The position numbers and the translations under genes were made by a program. From positions 1 through 64,000 of the forward strand of contig NZ_BBQT01000015.1 of the NCBI RefSeq assembly GCF_001570625.1: DNA of 64,000 nt, in the 5' to 3' direction. Of the stretch, positions 57,418 through 64,000 are shown piece after piece. Numbering within the stretch: position 1 is the stretch's first letter; the number at the start of each line of letters is the position of its first letter. This stretch comes from Syntrophomonas wolfei subsp. methylbutyratica (GTDB lineage Bacteria; Bacillota; Syntrophomonadia; Syntrophomonadales; Syntrophomonadaceae). The notes beneath the pieces were generated by a model. The model had not been told where the DNA came from, did no database searches, and was given only the letters and a program-made list of their open reading frames with translations.

Positions 57418-58077
57418 GTGGTGAATCCTATCCAGCTTAATGATAGGCAGGAAAAAATTCTGGAGATAGTCAAAAAACATGAACCGATAACCGGGGAAAA
57501 TATTGCCGAAATGCTCAATGTTACCCGGGCGGCATTGCGTCCTGATTTAGCTGTCTTGACCATGTCCGGGTATCTGGAAGCCAAACCTCGGGTGGGCTAC
57601 ACCTTTAAGAGCGAAGGGGTAGAGAGTGCGATGCGCCGGGTATTAAATCAGTACCGGGTCAAAGACATTCAATCCCTGCCGGTAATAATGAAAGAGACCT
57701 GCAGTATTTATGATGCTATTGTTACCTTGTTTATTGAAGATACCGGCAGCATATTTGTGGTGGACGAAAACAAGTACCTTTCGGGTATAGTATCAAGGAA
57801 AGATTTTCTAAAAACCACCATTGGGCAGGCAGATATCCATAAAGTCCCGGTGAGTGTAATCATGACCCGAATGCCCAATATAGTAACCGCTACCCTGGAG
57901 GAAACCGTGGTAGCTGCTATAAAAAAAATAGTAGAACATGAAGTGGATAGCCTCCCGGTGGTAAAGAACCGGGTAGAAGATGAAGAAGAAAAATTGGAAG
58001 TCGTGGGTAAAATCAGTAAAACCAATATCGCCAGGCTCTTTTTAGACCTGGCGGCAAATAAAACCAAGGAGGTTTAA
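57418..58077 (+). CDS. ccpN: CcpN-type repressor (HTH plus CBS pair)
   Basis: 219 residues. Two tandem GTG codons (57418, 57421) follow AATGGG; the true start is one of them. Winged HTH at 5-62 (LNDRQEKILEIVKKHEPITG, ENIAEMLNVTRAALRPDLAV, LTMSGYLEAKPRVGY), then two CBS modules at about 78-210 (VTLFIEDTGSIFVVDENKYL, SGIVSRKDFLKTTIG). Same family as Bacillus CcpN, which controls gluconeogenic genes in response to nucleotides. Three bases separate it from ppsR. Confidence 0.92.
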   Translation: MVNPIQLNDRQEKILEIVKKHEPITGENIAEMLNVTRAALRPDLAVLTMSGYLEAKPRVGYTFKSEGVESAMRRVLNQYRVKDIQSLPVIMKETCSIYDAIVTLFIEDTGSIFVVDENKYLSGIVSRKDFLKTTIGQADIHKVPVSVIMTRMPNIVTATLEETVVAAIKKIVEHEVDSLPVVKNRVEDEEEKLEVVGKISKTNIARLFLDLAANKTKEV

Positions 58078-58080
58078 ATT

Positions 58081-58902
58081 TTGAACAATCACTTGCCTGG
58101 GGTTTTTATAGTATCGGATTCGATAGGGGAAACAGCCGAGATGGTAGTTCGTGCAGCTGCCAGTCAGTTTAATTCCGGTAGCATGGAAATAAGACAGGTT
58201 CCCAATATATCTGATACCGAAACCCTGGAGGAAATAATTAATCAAGCCGCAGCCAGCAATTTTATCATTGCCTATACCCTGGTCATTAACGAATTGGCTG
58301 ATTTTCTGCAGATGGAGGCCCGGAAAAAAGGCGTGATTTGTGTTGATGTTTTAGGTCCGGTAATAGAGGCTCTCAAGAGTGCTAGTGATATCGAGCCCCG
58401 CCGGGAACCGGGCTTATTGCGCAAAATCGATGAAATGTATTACCGGCGGGTGGAAGCGGTAGAATTTGCGGTACGCTATGATGACGGCAAAGATCCCCGG
58501 GGAGTAACGCAGGCGGATATTGTTCTGGTAGGGGTGTCCCGAACCTCCAAAACCCCGCTTTCCATGTACCTGGCTCATAAAAGAATAAAGGTGGCCAATG
58601 TGCCTCTGGTCCCTGAGGTAGCACCCCCGGAAGAGATTTTTTCAGTGGAGAAGGGGAAAGTAATCGGTCTCATTATTAACCCGGAGCAGTTGAATCAGAT
58701 TCGCACCGAACGATTAAAAACCCTGGGGCTTAAAGGTCAGGCCAGTTATGCCAATCTTGAGCGCATTCTGGAGGAAATGGAATATGCCCAGGAAATAATG
58801 AAGCGCTTGGGATGTCCGGTTATAGATGTAACCAACCGTGCAGTAGAGGAAACGGCCAGCAAGATTTTGGAAATTTATTATAGGAGGTTAAGCCATGTCT
58901 AA
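58081..58902 (+). CDS. ppsR: Pyruvate, phosphate dikinase regulatory protein (DUF299)
   Basis: 273 residues from TTG 58081 behind AAGGAGGTTTAAATT. VFIVSDSIGETAEMVVRAAA, then P-loop GVSRTSKTPLSMYLAHKRIK with GVSRTSKT at 151-158 and DVTNRAVEETASKILEIYYR. This bifunctional kinase/phosphorylase uses ADP to phosphorylate PPDK on the Thr next to the catalytic His and reverses it with phosphate. Overlaps ppdK by 8 bases. Confidence 0.96.
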   Translation: MNNHLPGVFIVSDSIGETAEMVVRAAASQFNSGSMEIRQVPNISDTETLEEIINQAAASNFIIAYTLVINELADFLQMEARKKGVICVDVLGPVIEALKSASDIEPRREPGLLRKIDEMYYRRVEAVEFAVRYDDGKDPRGVTQADIVLVGVSRTSKTPLSMYLAHKRIKVANVPLVPEVAPPEEIFSVEKGKVIGLIINPEQLNQIRTERLKTLGLKGQASYANLERILEEMEYAQEIMKRLGCPVIDVTNRAVEETASKILEIYYRRLSHV

Positions 58903-61537
58903 GAAATATGTCTATTTATTTGAAGAAGGTAATTCCAACATGCGACAGTTATTGGGCGGCAAAGGCGCTAACCTGGCTGAAATGACCTTGATTGGGCTGC
59001 CGGTTCCTGCTGGCTTTACCATAACAACTGAAGCCTGTAATGAATACCTGGCTTCGGGCCAAGAGTTTCCTGATGGTGTCCTGGAACAAGTCTTTACAGC
59101 TTTGGAAAGATTAGAATCGAATAGTGGCAAATCTTTTGGGGAAAAGAATAACCCTTTACTGGTTTCAGTAAGATCAGGGGCGGCGGTATCCATGCCTGGA
59201 ATGATGGATACCATTCTCAACCTGGGTTTAAATGATGAGTCAGTTCAGGGTTTGGCCAGCTTAACCGGGGACAGCCGTTTTGCTTATGATTGTTACCGGC
59301 GTTTTATCCAGATGTTCAGTGATGTGGTTCTGGGAGTGGAACATGCCAGGTTTGATGAAGTTATGGAAAAACACAAAAGGAAACTGGCCCTTATTTTTGA
59401 TTATGAGATTCCGGCCGGAGAACTCCAGAATATTATTGAAGAATACAAGGAGATAGTTCAGCAAGAGAAGGGATTTGCCTTTCCTCAGGATGTGCGGGAG
59501 CAATTAACCATGGCCATTCAGGCGGTATTTGATTCCTGGAACAACCAGAGAGCTATAGTATACCGGCGCTTAAACAAAATTGACGATGAACTGGGAACCG
59601 CAGTAAATGTCCAGTGTATGGCCTTTGGCAATATGGGATTGGATTGCGGAACCGGTGTAGCTTTTACCCGCAATCCCTCCACCGGGGAGCGGGAACTATA
59701 TGGCGAGTTCCTGGTTAATGCTCAAGGAGAAGATGTGGTAGCAGGTATAAGAACTCCTACCCCCATTGACCGTCTAAAGGAAGAATTACCAGGGGTTTTC
59801 CAGCAGTTTTTGGATACCTGCCAAAAGCTGGAGACACATTATCGCGATATGCAAGACATTGAGTTTACCGTGGAAAAGGGTAAACTATACATGCTGCAAA
59901 CCAGAAGCGGAAAACGTACGGCCCGGGCTTCGGTAAAGATAGCGGTGGAAATGGTGAACGAAGGTTTGATCTCGGTGGAAGAAGCCCTGCTGAGAGTTGA
60001 TGCCGAGCAAATCAACCAGTTGCTGCATCGCCAGATTGACCAGAGCGTGAAATTGGATGCTATCGCCAAAGGGCTGCCTGCTTCACCGGGTGCTGCTTGC
60101 GGTAAAGTTCTCTTTGATGCGGACCTGGCGGAGAAAATGGGGGGAGCAGGAGAAAAGGTGGTTTTGGTTAGAAGTGAGACCACACCAGACGATATTCATG
60201 GAATCATATATGCTCAGGGAGTACTCACCGCTCGCGGAGGAATGACTTCTCATGCCGCGGTAGTAGCCCGGGGAATGGGCAAACCTTGTGTTTGTGGTTG
60301 TGAAGCCATAAAGATTGATAATGAAGACCGGCAGTTTATGGTTAATGGGATAGTAGTTAAGGAAGGTGATGTAATCACCATCGATGGGGCTAGCGGCAAT
60401 GTAATGCTGGGTGAAGTGCCCATGATAGAACCTACCCTTTCCGATGAATTTGCTCTACTCTTGCAATGGGCCAATCAAGTGAAGAAATTAGCCATAAGGG
60501 CTAATGCCGATACCCCTCAGGATGCGGCCCGAGCCCGCGAATTTGGAGCTGAAGGAATAGGTTTATGCCGGACCGAGCATATGTTTATGGCAGCGGAACG
60601 CCTCCCCATTGTTCAACAGATGATACTGGCTGAGAACCTGGAAGATAGAAAAGAGGCCCTGAGCCAACTTTTACCCTTCCAGCGAGATGATTTTTATGGA
60701 ATATTAAAAGCTATGGCTCCCCAACCGGTAACTATTCGTCTTTTAGACCCCCCCTTGCACGAGTTTCTTCCCCATCCGGAAACCCTCTTGTTGGAGATAG
60801 CAGAGATGAAACACCAACAGGTAAAAGGTAAAGAACTACTGGAAAAGGAAGAATTGCTAAAGAAAATACATAGCCTTTCCGAGGCCAACCCCATGCTGGG
60901 ACACCGGGGATGTAGACTGGGACTTACCTATCCCGAGATTTACCGGATGCAGGCCAGAGCTATTTTTGAGGCCATGGTGCAACTCCAAAAGGAAGGAATA
61001 GGGTGCTTTACTGAAGTGGAGATACCTCTGGTAATGGATATGGCTGAGCTGTTCCTTTTAAAAGCAGAAATAATGGATGTCTATGAGCAGGTAAAAAAGG
61101 AAAACAACTGTGAACTGGACTTTGCGGTGGGAACCATGCTGGAGCTTCCCCGGGCCTGCATTATGGCGGATGAAATAGCCCGTGAAGCCGAGTTTTTCTC
61201 TTTTGGCACCAATGATCTAACTCAGACCACATTTGGCTTTAGCCGTGATGATGCCGAAGGCAAATTCATTCCCATATATCTGGAGAAAAAGATTATCAAG
61301 GATAATCCTTTTGCGGTGCTGGATCGCAAGGGTGTGGGAAGTCTAATGCGCCTGGCGGTGGAAAAGGCCCGTAGCGTGAAGAAAGATATACTAATGGGCA
61401 TCTGCGGGGAACACGGCGGCGAACCCAGTTCGATCGAGTTTTGTCATATAGTAGGATTGGATTATGTGAGCTGTTCGCCTTATCGAATACCAGTAGCTCG
61501 ACTGGCAGCCGCCCAGGCCAGCTTGCTGAATAAATAG
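58895..61537 (+). CDS. ppdK: Pyruvate, phosphate dikinase
   Basis: 880 residues, ATG 58895 after TAGGAGGTTAAGCC. ATP-grasp domain (GGKGANLAEMTLIGLPVPAG, SVRSGAAVSMPGMMDTILNL), phosphohistidine domain with GGMTSHAAVVARGMGKPCVC (His453, target Thr451 next to Ser452) and the PEP barrel (GLCRTEHMF, LGHRGCRLG, GTNDLTQTTFGFSRDD, ICGEHGGEPSS with the catalytic Cys). Interconverts pyruvate + ATP + Pi and PEP + AMP + PPi; in anaerobes used in both directions. Forms an operon with ccpN and ppsR. Confidence 0.98.
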   Translation: MSKKYVYLFEEGNSNMRQLLGGKGANLAEMTLIGLPVPAGFTITTEACNEYLASGQEFPDGVLEQVFTALERLESNSGKSFGEKNNPLLVSVRSGAAVSMPGMMDTILNLGLNDESVQGLASLTGDSRFAYDCYRRFIQMFSDVVLGVEHARFDEVMEKHKRKLALIFDYEIPAGELQNIIEEYKEIVQQEKGFAFPQDVREQLTMAIQAVFDSWNNQRAIVYRRLNKIDDELGTAVNVQCMAFGNMGLDCGTGVAFTRNPSTGERELYGEFLVNAQGEDVVAGIRTPTPIDRLKEELPGVFQQFLDTCQKLETHYRDMQDIEFTVEKGKLYMLQTRSGKRTARASVKIAVEMVNEGLISVEEALLRVDAEQINQLLHRQIDQSVKLDAIAKGLPASPGAACGKVLFDADLAEKMGGAGEKVVLVRSETTPDDIHGIIYAQGVLTARGGMTSHAAVVARGMGKPCVCGCEAIKIDNEDRQFMVNGIVVKEGDVITIDGASGNVMLGEVPMIEPTLSDEFALLLQWANQVKKLAIRANADTPQDAARAREFGAEGIGLCRTEHMFMAAERLPIVQQMILAENLEDRKEALSQLLPFQRDDFYGILKAMAPQPVTIRLLDPPLHEFLPHPETLLLEIAEMKHQQVKGKELLEKEELLKKIHSLSEANPMLGHRGCRLGLTYPEIYRMQARAIFEAMVQLQKEGIGCFTEVEIPLVMDMAELFLLKAEIMDVYEQVKKENNCELDFAVGTMLELPRACIMADEIAREAEFFSFGTNDLTQTTFGFSRDDAEGKFIPIYLEKKIIKDNPFAVLDRKGVGSLMRLAVEKARSVKKDILMGICGEHGGEPSSIEFCHIVGLDYVSCSPYRIPVARLAAAQASLLNK

Positions 61538-61636
61538 AAAACCCCTTTGTTGCATAAGAATTGACAGGGGGACGGGGTTGTTGACATATCATGTGTCAAC
61601 AACCCCGTCCCCCTGTCAACCCGTCCCCCTGTCAAC
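61537..61636. repeat. Family C palindrome with extra half-repeats, after ppdK
   Basis: TTGACAGGGGGACGGGGTTG, TTGACA (61561 on) pairs with TGTCAACAACCCCGTCCCCC, TGTCAA. An additional CCCGTCCCCCTGTCAACC follows. The left border AAAACCCCTTTGTTGCATAA copies the direct repeats at 21679/21753. It may terminate both convergent genes, although no T run is present. Confidence 0.75.
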
Positions 61637-61642
61637 CTTAAA

Positions 61643-63223
61643 TTAATCCAGGATGATTATGCGTTTTTTATCAGGGTCATAGTACATACGAAGGTTCTTA
61701 GCTTGTTGCTTAAGTTTAATAAAGTCCTCTTTTATGCCAAAAGTCATGCCCGTTTCCAGGCCACCGCCTATTTCGATCATTCCTTCTCCGCGGGTACTTT
61801 TAAGCATATTGACCAGAGACCTTCTTTCCTCATAGAGGCAATCTAATTCTTCATTCATATCCATATATTGAGGCAATAATTCTTGCAATTGCTGCAAAGA
61901 GTTCTGCTCGGAAGACTTGTCGCGTAAATAGCGGATTTGCTCGGCTATTTTTTTCAACTCCGTATCTTGCTGATCAATACGGGAATTCAACTCTTTTATC
62001 TGTTCGTAAAATTGCTTGCGCTCAATTCCTTCCACCCGGAGGTCCAGGGCGGGGCAGTTTATAACTTTAGAGGCCTTGATCCTAGTTCGGGCAGTAATAA
62101 TATTTTTTCCCAGGATTATTCCCCGGCGGCCCTGTATAAGAACGGCATCACCAGCTTTCAGGTTAGAACGGACAGTATATTCATTAATAACGATATTCTG
62201 CCCGGCTTCTATCGTGGCTTCTTGAATAAAACGGGCCTCAACATTCTTGCCGGCCTTAACCTGGGCCTTGCCTCCTCCTATAATACCGTTTTTAACAAAA
62301 ACCGATCCATGGCGGGAGATAACCCGCGTTGCTTCAATACCCCCCCTGACTTCAATATCATCTTCAGCTTCGACCGCAAAACCATCTTTTACACTTCCCT
62401 CGATCAGGACTTTTCCCGGGAAGCAAATATTGCCTATAGAAAAATCAATATCGCCTTTTATAGCCAGCATTTTGGTAACGACAATCTTATCGTTTATCCA
62501 GGCCAGGGCTCCATCAAATTCAGCAATGGCTTTATCTTTGGTGGTTATTATGCCTTTGCCCACATTGAATTTATAGTTGCGTCCTGCTTTGGCGGGAATG
62601 GGTTCACCGAAGACATTTATACCCGCTTCGCCTTCGGTAGCGGCCTTTCTCTTGGCCAGTAAAGTACCAGCTTCTATGGGTATAATAAAGCCCAGTTCAT
62701 AATAGTCGACTTGACCGCTTTCATCTAAAACAGGTTTAATAATTGGCTTATGATAAAGATATTGAACGGATCCATTCTTGCCGGGAACGGGATATTTCCC
62801 TTGCGCTACCACCATAGTTTGCCCGGTATTATTGATGGCGTGGTCTATGCTGCTCTCATCAATTCCGTAGTTTATCCCCATATTGTTGAGTGCTGCTAAC
62901 AGATCTTGACGGCGTGGTTTTATGGGCAATCGTGGATTTAAGGTAAGAAAGACCTTCATCTTATCTGAAGAAACCGTAATCTCAAAGGGCAAGTTTTCTG
63001 CCCAAGTTCTGATTTCCGTCAATATATCGGAACCACGTTTGATATGAAAGCCGGTACCAGCAGGAGCAGCCAGTATTTTATCCATCATTTGCGATTGAAG
63101 CTTTAAGCCCATATCTGCCAAATACTCTTCCAGGAGGTCCTTTCCCACGGCAGGCTGTAAGAGTTTTATTATCCAGCCATCATTTCGAGTATTTATTTGT
63201 ATAAAAGGAGATTGATTGCTCAT
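61643..63223 (-). CDS. FapA/DUF342-family protein
   Basis: 526 residues, ATG 63223 with a weak GGTGGTATT. N-terminal region (1-160), then the DUF342 beta-helix (about 165-375) with repeated GxVxxGxxVxAxxDIxVxG units (GKVLIEGSVKDGFAVEAEDD, VKNGIIGGGKAQVKAGKNVE), and a coiled coil at about 395-460 (RIDQQDTELKKIAEQIRYLR). Cytosolic polymerising scaffold-like family, sometimes linked to flagella or cell-shape control. A single gene; role here unknown. Confidence 0.87.
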   Translation of the reverse strand: MSNQSPFIQINTRNDGWIIKLLQPAVGKDLLEEYLADMGLKLQSQMMDKILAAPAGTGFHIKRGSDILTEIRTWAENLPFEITVSSDKMKVFLTLNPRLPIKPRRQDLLAALNNMGINYGIDESSIDHAINNTGQTMVVAQGKYPVPGKNGSVQYLYHKPIIKPVLDESGQVDYYELGFIIPIEAGTLLAKRKAATEGEAGINVFGEPIPAKAGRNYKFNVGKGIITTKDKAIAEFDGALAWINDKIVVTKMLAIKGDIDFSIGNICFPGKVLIEGSVKDGFAVEAEDDIEVRGGIEATRVISRHGSVFVKNGIIGGGKAQVKAGKNVEARFIQEATIEAGQNIVINEYTVRSNLKAGDAVLIQGRRGIILGKNIITARTRIKASKVINCPALDLRVEGIERKQFYEQIKELNSRIDQQDTELKKIAEQIRYLRDKSSEQNSLQQLQELLPQYMDMNEELDCLYEERRSLVNMLKSTRGEGMIEIGGGLETGMTFGIKEDFIKLKQQAKNLRMYYDPDKKRIIILD

Positions 63224-63235
63224 AATACCACCATT
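63224..63235. other. Short leader between DUF342 gene and repeat A
   Basis: ATACCACCATT only. The repeat lies immediately upstream of the DUF342 start codon, so the gene's promoter must lie in or beyond the repeat. Confidence 0.4.
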
Positions 63236-63373
63236 ATAACGAGGTGAAATATTTCCCCCGCTTCTTTAAGAAGTGGCCGGGTTCCTATTAACAAAACAGG
63301 CGGTGGGTTCTAATCCCCCGCCTCGTTGCAGCGCTGTGTTGAAACTGCTTCGCAGTTTCTTCCGATGCTTAAG
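63236..63373 (+). repeat. Repeat A, reference full copy
   Basis: Begins ATAACGAGGTGAAATATTTC and ends TTCTTCCGATGCTTAAG. Internal pairings: AACGAGG (63238-63244) with CCTCGTT (63321-63327); CTTC-TTTAA-GAAG; GGCGG-TGGGTTCTAATCC-CCCGCC, a hairpin with a tRNA T-arm-like TTCTAAT loop; GAAACTGC-TTC-GCAGTTTC (63341-63359). Coding potential none. Confidence 0.9.
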
Positions 63374-63498
63374 AAATAATTTCCTCTAATTATACTCTAA
63401 AAGAAAGTATAAAGAATACCTTTTTGAAAAATGTAGGAAAAAAGACTGACGATATAGAAAATTTGGTACTTGGGCGAGATGATGAATCTTCCGGAGGA
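63374..63498. other. Spacer between two repeat A copies
   Basis: AT-rich, no gene recognised. AAGAAAGTATAAAGAATACC and TTTTTGAAAAATG lie here. Confidence 0.4.
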
Positions 63499-63636
63499 AT
63501 AACGAGATGAAATATATCCCCGCTTCTTTAAGAAGTGGCCGGGTTCCTATTAACAAAACAGGGGTGGGTTCTAATCCCCCGAATCGTTGCAGCACCGTGT
63601 TGAAACTGCTTATGCAGTTTCTTCCGATGCTTAAAA
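63499..63636 (+). repeat. Repeat A, second tandem full copy
   Basis: ATAACGAGATGAAATATATC, CGCTTCTTTAAGAAGTGGCC, AACAGGGGTGGGTTCTAATC, CCCCGAATCGTTGCAGCACC, GAAACTGCTTATGCAGTTTC. Compensating change seen in the last hairpin loop (TTC to TTAT). Here AACGAG pairs less well with ATCGTT because of the CCTCGTT to AATCGTT change, matched partly by GAGATG. Confidence 0.9.
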
Positions 63637-63703
63637 TTTTAGAAATAAAATGAAGGATTAAGCATATCTACTGTAGTATATAAACTAAAATGGAGGTGAA
63701 AGA

Positions 63704-64000
63704 ATGTCACGTCCCCTAATTGTTGGAATCAACGGCAGCCCTCATAAGAATGGCAATACCGCCTTTCTATTAAAAGAGGCTTTAGATACATGCAAGAAGA
63801 TGGGAGCAAGTACCCGTATACTTCATTGCCAGCAAATAATGAAAGACCAGAAGAATCCTTTCTGTATAGCTTGCTCTTCGCCTTGTGCCGGAAAATGTTT
63901 GGAAGGAAAAGAATTAGCCCGGGCCTTTACTATGATTTCTCAGGCTGAGGGCTTGATAGTGGGCAGTCCGGTCTATTTTGGAACGGCTTCCGCCCAACTC
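63704..64000 (+). CDS. Flavodoxin-fold NAD(P)H-dependent FMN reductase-like, 5' part (cut by window end)
   Basis: ATG 63704 behind AATGGAGGTGAAAGA; 99 codons to the window end. RPLIVGINGSPHKNGNTAFL is the FMN phosphate-binding loop (GSxxxxxNT), and GLIVGSPVYFGTASAQL the second flavin loop. CIACSSPCAGKCLEGKELAR carries extra Cys residues like those in iron-sulfur flavoproteins (CxxCxxC region), so an Isf-like member is possible. Rest of gene lies outside. Confidence 0.88.
   Translation, partial: MSRPLIVGINGSPHKNGNTAFLLKEALDTCKKMGASTRILHCQQIMKDQKNPFCIACSSPCAGKCLEGKELARAFTMISQAEGLIVGSPVYFGTASAQL

Noticed and set aside
63301-63330. T-arm-like GGGTTCTAATCCC in repeat A suggested a tRNA gene
   Set aside because: No anticodon stem, acceptor pairing or CCA end fits around it in any copy; kept only as part of the repeat.

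Overview
The window looks like a chromosome segment from an anaerobic, low-to-medium GC Firmicute of the class Clostridia, plausibly Syntrophomonas-like. The support is a glycine T-box ahead of separate glyQ and glyS, a ccpN-ppsR-ppdK group, BlaI/BlaR1-type pairs, a c-di-GMP-I riboswitch, strong GGAGG ribosome sites and frequent TTG/GTG starts. This is inference from gene content; no rRNA, complete tRNA or CRISPR array was seen.

0-13 kb is a decay zone. It holds remnants of an ExeA-type helper ATPase, an AraC regulator, an IS91-type transposase, an FtsX permease tail, a P-type ATPase piece, a NUDIX tail, a conjugative-element regulator and an istA 5' end, plus one intact ISNCY-type element (about 8444-10136). 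Intact genes among them are a secreted GH18 protein, a DUF2975 / Cro-like regulator / DUF4153 membrane operon and a BlaI-BlaR1 pair with two operators. An orphan c-di-GMP-I riboswitch with its terminator faces IS21 debris.

13-17.5 kb holds a DprA-like SLOG protein, a Phd/ParE module, a Cro-like regulator with an internally duplicated membrane protein, and hicBA. These are separated by recurring vestiges of a CoxE-type VWA protein tail. 17.5-30 kb carries a lipoprotein, feoA with feoB split into G-protein and membrane genes, and a complete four-gene Wadjet (JetDABC) anti-plasmid system. 30-36 kb carries a DUF364 protein, a DtxR regulator, an MBL hydrolase, a ferritin-like protein and a NifX/Mrp-ATPase iron-sulfur cluster. 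38-43.5 kb is a rhodanese lipoprotein followed by a tightly overlapping run: flippase-like protein, C_GCAxxG_C_C protein, two glycosyltransferase-like enzymes, radical SAM enzyme, VTT membrane protein.

43.5-50.3 kb is a mosaic of toxin-antitoxin modules (VapBC, RelB-YoeB, VapB with a cut VapC) and short copies of genes found elsewhere in the window (VTT tail, BlaR1 middle, glyS, nitroreductase, a whole Uma2 segment). 50.4-52.5 kb is a second BlaI-BlaR1 pair whose sensor end is a DUF881-like domain. 52.8-64 kb is conserved housekeeping: a peptidoglycan-binding protein, T-box-glyQS, ccpN, ppsR, ppdK, a DUF342/FapA-like protein and the start of a flavin reductase.

A structured dispersed repeat of about 135 bp occurs at least eight times in both orientations, with several smaller repeat families. 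Best candidates for new biology are the Wadjet locus with its unusual Walker B, the radical SAM/glycosyltransferase cluster, the BlaR1-DUF881 fusion, the structured repeat family and the gene-fragment mosaic.
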